The notes beneath the pieces were generated by a model. It had not been told where the DNA came from, ran no database searches, and saw nothing but the letters and a program-made list of their open reading frames with translations. Below are positions 42,848 through 52,354 of a stretch of DNA of 64,000 bases, piece after piece; within the stretch, counting starts at the first letter, position 1; each line of letters opens with the position of its first letter. The translations under genes and the position numbers were made by a program. The DNA is from Pseudomonas massiliensis (lineage in GTDB: Bacteria > Pseudomonadota > Gammaproteobacteria > Pseudomonadales > Pseudomonadaceae), in assembly GCF_000826105.1 (NCBI RefSeq), contig NZ_CCYK01000007.1:2170001-2234000 (forward strand), in the 5' to 3' direction.

Positions 42848-44227
42848 TCAGCTTGGGCTTGCGACTTTAGCGGCATCCGTCTTCAACCCCCTGGCCGGTT
42901 TGAACACCGCACCGAGCGTTGAGATCGCGTCCTTGGCTTCGCCAAGCCCCACTACAGCGCGCTTGACGGCTTCAACGTGGTCGACGCCCAAGGTCGTGGT
43001 TGCGAAGAGATCGAACTTGCGGCTGATTTCCTCCGGACTCATAGGATTGTTCGGGTCGCCCTTGGCCGCTGTAACCGGTGATACAAGCACTTCCCCGGTC
43101 TTGAGCGTTACCACCAGACGAGAAAGGATTTCCTCTGGGAATCGCGCGGAGATGTCCGCGGCCTCCACAACTTCGATGCGAGCGCTCATGGCTAGGATGT
43201 CTGGCGCTTCGATGGATGCACCGGTGACCTCAGCTGGTCCGACCTGTCCTCTGACAACCAGCGCAGCCAAGGGAAACGCCAAGGCATACTGGGCTTCATC
43301 GGCGTTCATTGGCCGGTGCCCTTGCAGGCACATGGACTCATAGAAGGTTTCCACCCGTATGGAGTGGATGCTCTGGGCGGTCAGATCGGTCCTGGCTTGG
43401 CGCAGCGCGAGCATTGCCGTAAGCGCAGGCTGAGCCCAACGACACACAGGCCAGGGCTTGAAGTATTGGCTGTCGATTTCCCAGCGCTTGCCCAGGTCAT
43501 GCCAATACGGTGCCACGTCCTGGCCTTCAATGGTTTCGGCAGGAGCACCGGTAAGACCCTCACGGGCCATCAAAAGCGCGTTCAGGCCCACGAACGCACC
43601 GGCGCCATGAGCATCGCGAAGCATGGTCGGTGCCTGAACCACGCGCATCATCGGACAACGGGGACTAAAGTACTCGGCTATGCCCAGGGCATGACGAAAC
43701 CGCGCTTCATCGAAGCCCAGCATGCGGGCGCCCGCGCAGACGACGCCGATAGCCGAAAACCCTCCTGACGCATGGTAAGTGGGCGAAGTGGCCATCAAGG
43801 CCACGCCCGCCCTCAACGCGGTCTCATAGCCCAGGCAAAGCACGCTCAGGAGTTCATGACCGCTGATAGGCTTGCCTTGACGCTGAAGAGCATCAGCCAG
43901 GGCCAACACCGCGGGGACGACCGTGGCGCCCGCGTGCCCCTTGGACGTGAAGTGGCCTTCGTGAGCATCGAGGCTGTCGGCCATGAATCCGCCAGCCCAC
44001 CCGGCGCCGAGTACGCCTACGCGACGGCCATCGAAAGGCAGGCGGCTCATGAAGCCACCAGCCGGATAGTTGACCTGAGCGTATCGATAGATTCGTTGGC
44101 TCGTATCGTTACCTACCGCCCCCGCCATGACACCTAGCAGGTCCAGCAGGCTTTTTCTGAGAATTCCCTGGGTATGAACGGGGGCCTGGGAGAAATCAAA
44201 CTCACGACAATACTCAAAAAGCGACAT
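42848..44227 (-). CDS. MmgE/PrpD-family protein, cytosolic
   Basis: 459-residue member of the 2-methylcitrate dehydratase/cis-aconitate decarboxylase fold family. Family marks include SLDAHEGHFTSKGHAGATVV, CLGYETALRAGVALM, TYHASGGFSAIGVVCAGARM and WPVCRWAQPALTAML. Start ATG 44227, with AGGAGGGAGTGG upstream, begins MSLFEYCREFDFSQAPV and carries no export signal, unlike the paralogue at 12041. An in-frame ATG at 44269 lies beyond that ribosome site. It lies 213 bases upstream of the Rieske gene on the same strand and beside a LysR gene. The substrate is unknown; dehydration or decarboxylation of a carboxylic acid is the family norm. Confidence 0.85.
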   Translation of the reverse strand: MSLFEYCREFDFSQAPVHTQGILRKSLLDLLGVMAGAVGNDTSQRIYRYAQVNYPAGGFMSRLPFDGRRVGVLGAGWAGGFMADSLDAHEGHFTSKGHAGATVVPAVLALADALQRQGKPISGHELLSVLCLGYETALRAGVALMATSPTYHASGGFSAIGVVCAGARMLGFDEARFRHALGIAEYFSPRCPMMRVVQAPTMLRDAHGAGAFVGLNALLMAREGLTGAPAETIEGQDVAPYWHDLGKRWEIDSQYFKPWPVCRWAQPALTAMLALRQARTDLTAQSIHSIRVETFYESMCLQGHRPMNADEAQYALAFPLAALVVRGQVGPAEVTGASIEAPDILAMSARIEVVEAADISARFPEEILSRLVVTLKTGEVLVSPVTAAKGDPNNPMSPEEISRKFDLFATTTLGVDHVEAVKRAVVGLGEAKDAISTLGAVFKPARGLKTDAAKVASPS

Positions 44228-44337
44228 CCACTCCCTCCTTGTATGGCTAACCGGAGCGGGCTGCTCCACTTCCTACAATGACGCCCCCGCCGATACCAAA
44301 CGAGCGACTTTTTTGCCGTAGAGACGATAACCGGTGG

Positions 44338-45306
44338 TTAACCAGAGGGATGGCGAGAAAACTTGCTGAGTATCCATTCTCGGAATCGGCGAACGGCATC
44401 TTCGTTTTCACTGTTCTCGCGGCAAGCAACGTAATGCCAGCTGTTTCGCAACACCACTTGCTCTTTGATGGGGCGAACCAATGCGCCTAGCTCGACCTGG
44501 CGCGCAACCAAATGATTCCAACCCAAGGCGATACCTTGGTGGGTCAGCGCCAGGCTTATGAGCAGGTTGTAATCATTGGCATGGAATATCTGCGGGCTGG
44601 CGCGGGAGCGATCATCCAGATCGACCGCCTGGAATGCCAGCCACACGCCCCAATCCACATGTTCGGCAACCTGCGAGCGGCCGTAGGGACTCAAGTCGAG
44701 CAGAGCGCTGTCGTATACGCCCTTCAGATGAGTGATTCCAGGGTTTTGCTGGAGGTACTGGGGCGAACAGACCGGATAGATGATGTCGTAGCACAGCGGA
44801 TAACTCCGGTACCCCTCCCTTATGGCAAGAATCTTGGTAATGAAAATGTCGGGTTCGGCGCCAGGCTCCATGGTGAGAAAATTCTGGCTGGTGATGATGT
44901 TCAAACCGATGTCCTGGTTCTGGGCGAAGAACTCGGGGAAGTGGTTTGACAGCCATAGAGCCGAAAAGGCGGGGGAGCAGCAGATTGTCAATACGCGTTT
45001 TTCAGCGCGGCTGTGGCGGATGCGTTCCGCGGCCTGCGCAATGTTCACGAAGGATAACTGCGCCGCATCGAAGAAGAGCGTGCCCGTGCTGGTCAATTCC
45101 ACGGTACGCCCTACACGGTTGAACAGTTTGGTTCCGAGAAAACCTTCCAGGTCACGGATTTGGCGGCTGATTGCCGCCTGCGAAACGCACAGTGCCTCCG
45201 CGGCCCGGGTGAAGCTCTGGTATTTCGCCGCAGCTACGAACGCCTTGACCGCCCTTAACGAGGGCATGGTCAGCAGTACGGTGTCCGGATCAACGTGTTT
45301 GGACAT
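44338..45306 (-). CDS. LysR-family transcriptional regulator (GcvA-like)
   Basis: 322-residue regulator. The helix-turn-helix has YQSFTRAAEALCVSQAAISR and LEGFLGTKLFNRVGRTVELT, followed by an effector domain with GVWLAFQAVDLDDRSRASPQ and LALTHQGIALGWNHLVARQV. It stands upstream of the MmgE/PrpD and Rieske genes on the same strand and divergent from the quaternary-amine importer. It could therefore control either or both. The effector is unknown. Confidence 0.9.
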   Translation of the reverse strand: MSKHVDPDTVLLTMPSLRAVKAFVAAAKYQSFTRAAEALCVSQAAISRQIRDLEGFLGTKLFNRVGRTVELTSTGTLFFDAAQLSFVNIAQAAERIRHSRAEKRVLTICCSPAFSALWLSNHFPEFFAQNQDIGLNIITSQNFLTMEPGAEPDIFITKILAIREGYRSYPLCYDIIYPVCSPQYLQQNPGITHLKGVYDSALLDLSPYGRSQVAEHVDWGVWLAFQAVDLDDRSRASPQIFHANDYNLLISLALTHQGIALGWNHLVARQVELGALVRPIKEQVVLRNSWHYVACRENSENEDAVRRFREWILSKFSRHPSG

Positions 45307-45672
45307 CTAGGAGCCTCGTCGAATGCCTCTGGGCTAAATTGCGCCGGGAGCCTAGCGCAAAGCCGCTTGGCACGGCCACTGTTACGGTCGCTGCCAGGAC
45401 ACTCGCGCCGCTTTGAGACGCTCTCCTGAACACAGCGGGTCCGGCCATAGTTTTTCATAACGACAGGTTATCCATTCGTGCCTGTAAATGTTGCTGGAAG
45501 CGCTTGGTGGATGCGCATAGATTGAAAAAACGCCTCATTTCCTAGGCTGAAAAATAACAAAAGGAAAGAATTGTGACTTACGCGAATCATTGCTACTGCC
45601 CAAGAAAAACCTATCCGTTTGGACCTTGTTCGCTCAGGCTCACAGGTGTTCCCGGTACCCAGGAGGCTAGCC
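45307..45672. promoter_or_regulatory. Divergent control region with a perfect T-N11-A palindrome
   Basis: The 366-base gap between the LysR gene and the importer operon contains ATAAC-GACAG-GTTAT at 45457-45471. It is a perfect 15-base palindrome with T at 45458 and A at 45470, the LysR consensus form. It lies about 150 bases from the regulator start and 200 from the importer start. An AGGAGG Shine-Dalgarno sequence is at 45661-45666. No ORF or RNA gene is evident in the gap. Confidence 0.5.
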
Positions 45673-46707
45673 ATGACCCGCACTGACGACATCATTTCAG
45701 TCAAAAATGTTTATAAGGTATTCGGTGCCCAGCCGGGCCTAGCTATGCAGATGCTCAAGGCGGGCGCGTCGAAGGGAGAAGTATTCGAAAAAACCGGCCA
45801 GGTGATCGGTGTGTTCGACGCGGACTTCGCGGTCAGGCGTGGCGAGATCTTCGTGATCATGGGCCTCTCCGGTTCCGGAAAGTCCACCATGGTGCGACTG
45901 TTCAATCGCTTGATCGAGCCTACTTCCGGTTCGATCTTCCTTAACGGAAACGAGATCACCGGCCTGGCTGACAAGGACCTGCTTCAGGTTCGGCGCAAGG
46001 ACATGGGAATGGTATTTCAATCATTCGCTTTGATGCCGCACATGAACGTCCTGGACAACGTCGGTTTTGGTCTTCAAATCAGCGGGGTCAACGAGCGCGA
46101 GCGCAACGGCCGCTCGGTGGAGGCCCTGCGACAGGTCGGGCTGGCTGGGCAGGAGCATTGCTTTCCTCATCAGCTTTCAGGCGGAATGCAGCAGCGGGTA
46201 GGCCTGGCACGTGCCCTGGCCAACGACCCGGCAATTCTATTGATGGACGAGGCATTTTCCGCCCTCGACCCGCTGATCCGTAGCGAAATGCAAGGCGAAC
46301 TGATCAAGCTGCAGGCCGAGCAGAACCGTACCATCATCTTCATTTCCCATGATATCGACGAAGCGGTGCGGATCGGCCATCGGATCGCGATCATGGAGGG
46401 CGGGCGCGTGGTGCAGATTGGTACTCCCCACGAACTATTGTCGCGCCCTGCCAACAACTACGTACGGACCTTTTTCAATGGGTTCGATAGTAGCCGGATC
46501 CTACGGGCGGGCGACATTGCCCGACCCGATGTAGCCGCCCCTTATATAGCCGGCACCCAGCCGGTGCTCCTGGCGGACACTCCGCTCAAGGAGATCCTTC
46601 CCATCGTTGCCACGGCAACCTGCCCCATCCCTGTAATCGACAACGCGGGCTTGTACAAGGGCAGCATCTCACAAGGCCAGCTACTGAGCTGCCTGAGTAG
46701 AGCTTAA
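45673..46707 (+). CDS. Quaternary-amine ABC importer ATPase (ProV/OpuAA-like)
   Basis: 344-residue nucleotide-binding subunit. The ProV-specific N terminus is VYKVFGAQPGLAMQMLKAGA. Walker A is GLSGSGKSTM, the signature is LSGGMQQRVGLARA, Walker B is ILLMDEAFSALDPLIR and the switch His is in FISHDIDEAVRIG. The C-terminal ~70 residues are a shortened CBS-like region, less than the paired CBS domains of osmoregulatory ProV. It is first in the operon ATPase, permease, binding protein. The family imports glycine betaine, proline betaine, choline or carnitine. The start has AGGAGG seven bases upstream. Confidence 0.91.
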   Translation: MTRTDDIISVKNVYKVFGAQPGLAMQMLKAGASKGEVFEKTGQVIGVFDADFAVRRGEIFVIMGLSGSGKSTMVRLFNRLIEPTSGSIFLNGNEITGLADKDLLQVRRKDMGMVFQSFALMPHMNVLDNVGFGLQISGVNERERNGRSVEALRQVGLAGQEHCFPHQLSGGMQQRVGLARALANDPAILLMDEAFSALDPLIRSEMQGELIKLQAEQNRTIIFISHDIDEAVRIGHRIAIMEGGRVVQIGTPHELLSRPANNYVRTFFNGFDSSRILRAGDIARPDVAAPYIAGTQPVLLADTPLKEILPIVATATCPIPVIDNAGLYKGSISQGQLLSCLSRA

Positions 46708-46752
46708 CGCCAACGCTGTTTTCGAACGCGCACCAGGAACCGAGGCAAGGCT

Positions 46753-47709
46753 ATGTCTGATTTCAATTTTCTCGACCCTTTTAAAACGTTTACCCTGCCC
46801 CTGGGGAACTGGGTGGAAGCGGCTCTGCGCTACCTGGTACACAACTTCCGTGACCTGTTCCGCTCGATCCGATGGCCCGTCGACCAAGTGCTGGACGCCA
46901 TCCAAGGTGGCCTGCTGTCTGTGCCGCCCACCGTTTTCATCATCTTGGCGGGGCTGATCAGTTGGCAGATAGGTGGGCGCAAAATCGCTGCCTTTACCAT
47001 ATGCACGCTCACGGGCCTTGGGCTTATCGGTGTGTGGAATGAGTCCATGGTGACTCTGGCGCTGGTTTTGACTTCGCTGCTGTTCTGCGCACTGGTCGGG
47101 ATTCCATTGGGCATCCTGTGCGCTCGCAGCGATCGCTTGGAGATGTTCATCCGCCCTGTGCTGGACGCCATGCAGACCCTGCCCGCCTTCGTCTATCTGG
47201 TGCCGGTGGTAATGCTGTTCGGTATCGGGAACGTGCCGGGGGTTATCGTCACCATCATCTTCTCGGTGGCGCCGCTGGTACGGCTCACCAACCTTGGCAT
47301 CCGCCAGGTTCCACAAGACAAGGTCGAGGCGGCCCGTGCGTTCGGTTGTACCGCGACCCAGATGCTGCTGAAGGTGCAGCTTCCCCTGGCAGCGCCGACC
47401 ATCATGGCTGGGCTGAATCAGACTCTCATGCTCGCGCTGTCGATGGTGGTGGTAGCCTCGATGATTTCGGTAGGCGGTCTCGGTTTGATGGTGCTCAGTG
47501 GAATCGGGCGCTTGGACATGGCCCTGGCCAGCGTCGGGGGCGCGGGGCTGGTGCTCCTTGCGATCTTCCTGGATCGTTTCACCCAGGCACTGGGCGAACG
47601 AAGCAGCCACATGGCCACAGGGCTGCGCTGGTACGAAACAGGGCCGATCGGCCTGGCATTCAAGCTCAAAAAGAAGAAGAAAACCCTGGCGCAGCCAGTG
47701 ACTCATTGA
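46753..47709 (+). CDS. Quaternary-amine ABC importer permease (ProW/OpuAB-like)
   Basis: 318-residue inner-membrane permease. The N terminus has FNFLDPFKTFTLPLGNWVEA and an amphipathic segment before the hydrophobic helices, as in ProW. Conserved strings include MQTLPAFVYLVPVVMLFGIG, VAPLVRLTNLGIRQVPQDKV with the coupling EAARAFGCTATQMLLKVQLP, and NQTLMLALSMVVVASMISVG. The lysine-rich tail (KKKKK near residue 308) is unusual but consistent with a cytosolic end. It lies 45 bases after the ATPase gene. Confidence 0.91.
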   Translation: MSDFNFLDPFKTFTLPLGNWVEAALRYLVHNFRDLFRSIRWPVDQVLDAIQGGLLSVPPTVFIILAGLISWQIGGRKIAAFTICTLTGLGLIGVWNESMVTLALVLTSLLFCALVGIPLGILCARSDRLEMFIRPVLDAMQTLPAFVYLVPVVMLFGIGNVPGVIVTIIFSVAPLVRLTNLGIRQVPQDKVEAARAFGCTATQMLLKVQLPLAAPTIMAGLNQTLMLALSMVVVASMISVGGLGLMVLSGIGRLDMALASVGGAGLVLLAIFLDRFTQALGERSSHMATGLRWYETGPIGLAFKLKKKKKTLAQPVTH

Positions 47710-47738
47710 ACCTGCCCGCCCTCTGACCCCGGTGAACC

Positions 47739-48764
47739 ATGAAAACGACCATGCGCAAACACCCTCTGCTCAAATGCCTGGCTGCGACCCTCCTTGCAGG
47801 CTCGCTGGCTGGAACGGCCCATGCGGCCAACTCCAACGAGCCTGGCAAGGGCGAAAGCATCACGCCTATTTTCCCGACCATTGCCGAAGAGCGCTTCCGT
47901 GGCGAAATTGCCATGGCCGGTTTGAAAGAGCTGGGCTATGACGTCAAGGAACCTAAGGAAACCGACTATCCAGCGCTTTTCCTGGCCTTGTCGTACGGTG
48001 ATGCTGACTTTACCGTTCACATGTGGAACCAACTACACCAGGGCTTTTACGAAAAGGCCGGCGGTGATGACACTATGGTCAAAGCCGGGGATGTCATGAC
48101 CGGTGTGCTGCAAGGATTCATGATCGACAAGAAGACCGCCGATGCTTACCACATCCAGAGCGTCTCGGACTTCAAGAAACCAGAGATTGCCAAACTCTTC
48201 GACAGCAATGGGGATGGAAAGGCAGACCTGACTGGGTGCAACCCGGGCTGGGGATGCGAATTGCTGGTAGAGCATCAGTTGGAGGCGTACGGCCTCAAGG
48301 ATACGGTAACAGACAACCGCGGGTCCTATTTCGCGCTCATGGCCGACACCATCGCCCGATATCAGCAGAGTAAGCCGATCTTCTATTACACCTGGGTTCC
48401 CCAATGGATTGCGGGAGTGCTGGTAGAAGGCAAGGACGTGGTGTGGCTCCCGGTGCCTTTCACTTCACTTCCAGACGGCAAGCAAAGTAAAGATACCTTC
48501 TACGAAGGCAAGAATCTTGGCGCCCCGGTGGATACCGTCAAGGCCGTGTTGAACAAGGACTTTGCTGAGAAGAACCCTGCGGCGGCCAAATTCCTCTCTG
48601 AGTACACCATCAGTACGGCCGACGAAAGCGCCCAGAACTTGCGGATGCAGAAGGGGGAGAAATCTCTGGCGGATATCAAGCGCCATGCGGCTGAGTGGAT
48701 CAAGGCACATCAAAGCGTCTACGACGGTTGGCTGCGTGATGCGAGGGCAGCAGCCAAACCTTGA
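47739..48764 (+). CDS. Quaternary-amine ABC importer periplasmic binding protein (ProX-like)
   Basis: 341-residue periplasmic receptor with signal peptide KCLAATLLAGSLAGTAHA ending at AHA near residue 29. The mature protein starts ANSNEPGKGESITPIFPT. OpuAC-type features include EERFRGEIAMAGLKELGYDV, YPALFLALSYGDADFTVHMW and FYYTWVPQWIAGVLVEGKDV. The tryptophan and tyrosine residues in these stretches probably form the aromatic box for a quaternary ammonium group. It lies 29 bases after the permease gene and is the last importer gene before a hairpin. Confidence 0.9.
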   Translation: MKTTMRKHPLLKCLAATLLAGSLAGTAHAANSNEPGKGESITPIFPTIAEERFRGEIAMAGLKELGYDVKEPKETDYPALFLALSYGDADFTVHMWNQLHQGFYEKAGGDDTMVKAGDVMTGVLQGFMIDKKTADAYHIQSVSDFKKPEIAKLFDSNGDGKADLTGCNPGWGCELLVEHQLEAYGLKDTVTDNRGSYFALMADTIARYQQSKPIFYYTWVPQWIAGVLVEGKDVVWLPVPFTSLPDGKQSKDTFYEGKNLGAPVDTVKAVLNKDFAEKNPAAAKFLSEYTISTADESAQNLRMQKGEKSLADIKRHAAEWIKAHQSVYDGWLRDARAAAKP

Positions 48765-48768
48765 TCTT

Positions 48769-48796
48769 TGCAGGCCACCTTCGTAGTGGCCTTGCA
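48769..48796 (+). terminator. Hairpin after the importer operon
   Basis: AGGCCAC (48772-48778) pairs with GTGGCCT (48786-48792) around a 7-base loop, followed by TTGCATT. It lies eight bases past the binding-protein stop and before the next regulator gene. Probably a weak terminator or partial barrier. Confidence 0.45.
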
Positions 48797-48828
48797 TTGG
48801 CGACATGCGGAGCAAGGAAACCGTTTCC

Positions 48829-49905
48829 ATGAACGAACGATTTCAAAGTGTGCTGGGCCGTCAGAATCTGGCCCCATTTGGCAAAACCACTAAGCCATGC
48901 TGCGAGCAGACGGTAAAGGTCGCGTTCATCCTCCTGAAGCATTTTTCGCTGACCTCATTCTCATCAGCGATGGACGCACTCGCCAGCGCTAGCTTGCGCG
49001 AAGGTCAGCCCCGTTTCGAAGTGGCCTGCTATTCGCTTGAAGGCGGGCCTCAATCGAGCGATATCGGTCTTGTCGTACAAACTGCAAAGCTGGTACCTAC
49101 CGCCATGGACCACTCACTTGTAGTAGTGGTAGGGGGGCACCGAGTGCGCTTGGCGCCAGACCGTACTCATGCCCGCGCGCTGCGTCAGGCCGCCGCTAAC
49201 CAGGCCATTATCGCCGGTCTATGGAACGGTGCCTTCCACATGGCCGACGCCGGCCTTATCGATGGACAGATGTGTTATTGCCACGAAGACACCCGCGCGT
49301 TAATCACAGAGTACTACCGGACGGTGAAGGTGGCGGAAACCGGCGGCTTCGCCATCAGCGGTAATTTCGGCAGTTGTTCAGACGCAACTTACGTTATGGA
49401 GCTCATGCTGCGAATAATGTCCCGGTTCAAAGTCGACGACAGCGACGACCGTGTGGAAGAAATCCGCCGGATACATCTTGCAGCGCGCCCCTTCGAAGCG
49501 CCGCAGAAGCTAGGCACTGACCATGGGCCCAAGACTGTCCCCAAGCTGCTGGCTGTAGCGCTTGCCCTGATGGAAAAGCACATTGAGGAGCCCTTAGCCG
49601 TTGAGGACATCGCTGGCCAAGTGGGCGTCTCTCGGCGCCAATTGGAGCGTCGCTTCGCTCGTTATCTAGGAGCGGGCCCAAACCGGTATTACATGGAACT
49701 GCGCCTCACACGCGCAAGACAATTGATCGTGCAGAGCAACCGTTCCTTGACCGAAGTGGCAATCGCCACTGGCTTTGTCAGCTACCCACACTTTTACAAA
49801 CGTTTCAAAGAAATTTTTGGGGTCCCTCCGATGGTTTTTCGGGATGCCTATGAGTTATGCGATCAAGTGAGTAATCAGCGCTACGCTATTGCATCAGGTT
49901 TTTGA
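48829..49905 (+). CDS. GlxA/GbdR-type AraC-family transcriptional regulator
   Basis: 358-residue regulator. The N-terminal DJ-1/PfpI (GATase1-like) domain spans residues ~25-200, including KVAFILLKHFSLTSFSSAMD and EVACYSLEGGPQSSD-like strings. The C-terminal AraC domain has LAVEDIAGQVGVSRRQLERR and SLTEVAIATGFVSYPHFYKR. Regulators of this architecture control glycine betaine (GbdR), carnitine (CdhR) and sarcosine (SouR) catabolism in Pseudomonas. Its place between a quaternary-amine importer and an FAD oxidoreductase supports that role. The ATG at 48829 is preferred; an in-frame ATG at 48805 is an alternative. Confidence 0.9.
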   Translation: MNERFQSVLGRQNLAPFGKTTKPCCEQTVKVAFILLKHFSLTSFSSAMDALASASLREGQPRFEVACYSLEGGPQSSDIGLVVQTAKLVPTAMDHSLVVVVGGHRVRLAPDRTHARALRQAAANQAIIAGLWNGAFHMADAGLIDGQMCYCHEDTRALITEYYRTVKVAETGGFAISGNFGSCSDATYVMELMLRIMSRFKVDDSDDRVEEIRRIHLAARPFEAPQKLGTDHGPKTVPKLLAVALALMEKHIEEPLAVEDIAGQVGVSRRQLERRFARYLGAGPNRYYMELRLTRARQLIVQSNRSLTEVAIATGFVSYPHFYKRFKEIFGVPPMVFRDAYELCDQVSNQRYAIASGF

Positions 49906-50029
49906 TATGGACTGATCGATCCGATTTCGAGCGACCAGAAATAACCCGACGAATATCTGTTTATCCGTATGCACGTTTCCAAGCGCGGCTGGCGCGCGCT
50001 CATCAGTTATCTGGATTGAAGGTTCATTC

Positions 50030-51346
50030 ATGAAAGTAAGTTCGCTACCCGCCGATGATAACAGTTGTGGCTGGTACCACCTGAGCCAGCCCCGTACACC
50101 TTGCCCCGCTCATAAGGGGCATAGCAGCGCGCCTTGGGTAGTGGTAGGCGCTGGATTCACGGGATTGGCAGCAGCGCGGCAACTAGCGATAAACTTTCCA
50201 GCTGATGAAATCGTATTGGTGGAGGCCCAGGAAGTAGGTCTTGGCCCTTCCGGCCGTAACGCCGGATTCGCCATCGACCTGCCGCACGATATCGGCGCTG
50301 AAGATTACATCGGTGATATAACGCTTGCCCGCAAGAGCCTAAAACTCAATATCGCTGGGCAAACCCTGCTCAAGGAGCTGGTGGCGCAACATGGAATCGA
50401 TTGCCAACTGAAAAGTTGTGGCAAGTATCAGGCCGCGGTGGAAGATCGAGGCATCCAAGTTCTTGAAGCCTACCGGCGAGGGCTGGATAAGCTGGACCAG
50501 CCCTATGAAATGATCGATAGGGATATCCTGCCGCAACACCTTGGAACTCATTTCTACCGGCAGGCGCTTTATACGCCCGGAGCGGTATTGGTGCAGCCAT
50601 CGGCGCTGGTGAAAGGGTTGGCCGACAGCTTGCCGGCCAACGTCACGCTCTATGAATGGACCCCCATCCGCGAAGTGGAATACGGGACACATACACTACT
50701 TAAGCATGCTCAAGGCAGCATCACGGCAGAGAAGCTGGTGCTGGCCAACAATTCGTTTGGCATGCGCTTTGGATTTCTAAAGGGAAGCATGCTGCCCATA
50801 TACACATACGGCAGCCTCACCCGGCCTCTTACCATCGACGAGCAACACCGCCTCGGCGGCAAGCCGTATTGGGGCGCCATTCCCGCAGACCCCTTTGGTA
50901 CCACGGTACGCCGCACTCCCGACAACCGGCTGTTGATCCGTAACAGTTTCAGTTTCAATCCGGACGGGCGCAGCAAGGCAAAGTTCAATCAACGGTTTGT
51001 CCATCGCCACCGCGCATCGTTCGAAGCACGTTTTCCAATGCTTCCCGACGTGGAGTTCCAATACACCTGGGGAGGGGCGCTGGCTATGGCACGCAACCAC
51101 AACGGTTTCTTTGGCCAGCTTGCCAACAACGTTTTCGCCGCGCTGGGCTGCAACGGCCTGGGCGTCACGCGGGGGACGATCAGCGGAGCGCTACTGGGGG
51201 ATTGGCTGGCAGGGCAAGAAGACGAGCTGACGGCATTTCTTCTGACAGCACCTGGGCCCAACGGCAATCCGCCACAACCCTTTCTGTCGTTGGGCGTGAA
51301 CATGAATTTGATGTGGGGACAGTATCGGGCCGGCCGTGAGAGCTGA
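50030..51346 (+). CDS. FAD-dependent oxidoreductase (DAO family, PuuB-like)
   Basis: 438-residue flavoprotein with a ~36-residue extension before the dinucleotide motif VVVGAGFTGLAAARQLA. Next is GLGPSGRNAGFAIDLPHDIG, then DVEFQYTWGGALAMARNHNG and LGCNGLGVTRGTISGALLGD near the end. These are typical of amine or N-methyl amino acid oxidases. It is a plausible candidate for oxidising the product left by the Rieske demethylase (a tertiary or secondary amino acid). It is followed by the DapA-aldehyde dehydrogenase pair after 105 bases. The other PuuB-like protein in the window (30091-31374) is only distantly similar. Confidence 0.86.
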   Translation: MKVSSLPADDNSCGWYHLSQPRTPCPAHKGHSSAPWVVVGAGFTGLAAARQLAINFPADEIVLVEAQEVGLGPSGRNAGFAIDLPHDIGAEDYIGDITLARKSLKLNIAGQTLLKELVAQHGIDCQLKSCGKYQAAVEDRGIQVLEAYRRGLDKLDQPYEMIDRDILPQHLGTHFYRQALYTPGAVLVQPSALVKGLADSLPANVTLYEWTPIREVEYGTHTLLKHAQGSITAEKLVLANNSFGMRFGFLKGSMLPIYTYGSLTRPLTIDEQHRLGGKPYWGAIPADPFGTTVRRTPDNRLLIRNSFSFNPDGRSKAKFNQRFVHRHRASFEARFPMLPDVEFQYTWGGALAMARNHNGFFGQLANNVFAALGCNGLGVTRGTISGALLGDWLAGQEDELTAFLLTAPGPNGNPPQPFLSLGVNMNLMWGQYRAGRES

Positions 51347-51451
51347 GCTCGCCCCGTCGACGCATACCGCGTTCTTGGTTTTATTTGCCTTCCGCTAAGG
51401 CTTACAGGCCAATAAACGGACCTTACCAATCCTTCCGCTAGGAGATGAAAA

Positions 51452-52354
51452 ATGAACTTCGATGGGATCTTCACGCCGGCGATCACGCCTCTTGCCGCCG
51501 ACGGCAGCATCGACCAGTGTGCATTCGCTGAAATGCTAGACTATCTAGTGCAGTCCAAAGTACATGGCATCGTGATTGGCGGCTCCACCGGGGAATATTA
51601 TGCGCACGCGCCGGAGGAGCGAGTCGCGCTCATCGCCTTGGCGAAGGATATTCTCAAGGATCAGCTCCCCTTGGTAATAGGCACCGGGGCGATCCGCACC
51701 GAGGACGCCATCCATTATGCCCAGTCCGCGCGGCGCGCTGGCGCTGACGCCATCATGGTCAGTTGCCCTCCTTACGCCCTGCCCACCCAGCAAGAGCTGG
51801 CCGACCATGTACTGGCCGTGGACCAGGCCGCCGGCCTGCCGATCATGCTGTACAACTACCCTGCACGGACCGGCGTCGCCATGCAGGATGCGTTTTTCGA
51901 GGCAGTGCAAGGGTGCGCGAACATCTGCGCAATCAAGGAAAGTTCCGGGGACATGAATCGGCTGCACCGCCTGGCTCATTCGCATCCTGATCTTCAAATT
52001 TCATGCGGCTGGGATGACCAAGCGCTGGAATTCTTCGCCTGGGGCGCTAGAAGTTGGGTGTGCGCCGGCTCCAACTTCATTCCCGCCGAGCATGTAGCAC
52101 TCTATGAGGCCTGTGTACTGAAAGGGGATTTCGTTAAAGGGCGTAAGATCATGTCGGCGATGCTTCCCCTGATGGATTTCCTTGAAAGCGGCAAATTCGT
52201 GCAATCCATCAAATACGGCTGCGAACTCAACGGACTGAAAACCGGCGGTCTGCGTGCTCCGCTCAAGGGCTTGAATAGCGAAGAAAAGGCGACGTTGGCC
52301 GACATTATCCAAAACGTGAAGAACCAAGTGGCGCAGGCCGCCAAGGAGGCGTAA
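51452..52354 (+). CDS. DapA-family (class I aldolase) lyase or dehydratase
   Basis: 300-residue TIM-barrel enzyme. Schiff-base Lys162 is in CAIKESSGDMNR, Tyr134 in MLYNYPARTG and Arg139 in the same loop, with Thr46 in IGGSTGEYY. The full DapA catalytic set is intact, so it should act on a 2-oxo acid or cyclic imine through a lysine imine. True DHDPS, KdgD, or the pyrroline-4-hydroxy-2-carboxylate deaminase of hydroxyproline catabolism are all members. Being coupled to an aldehyde dehydrogenase (TAATG overlap) and behind an amine oxidase favours a deaminase or dehydratase producing a semialdehyde. The start has AGGAGATGAAAA. Confidence 0.87.
   Translation: MNFDGIFTPAITPLAADGSIDQCAFAEMLDYLVQSKVHGIVIGGSTGEYYAHAPEERVALIALAKDILKDQLPLVIGTGAIRTEDAIHYAQSARRAGADAIMVSCPPYALPTQQELADHVLAVDQAAGLPIMLYNYPARTGVAMQDAFFEAVQGCANICAIKESSGDMNRLHRLAHSHPDLQISCGWDDQALEFFAWGARSWVCAGSNFIPAEHVALYEACVLKGDFVKGRKIMSAMLPLMDFLESGKFVQSIKYGCELNGLKTGGLRAPLKGLNSEEKATLADIIQNVKNQVAQAAKEA

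Noticed and set aside
46681..47706. 341-codon open frame on the minus strand opposite the ProW-like permease
   Set aside because: Gln/His-rich antisense translation; the plus-strand permease is unambiguous.
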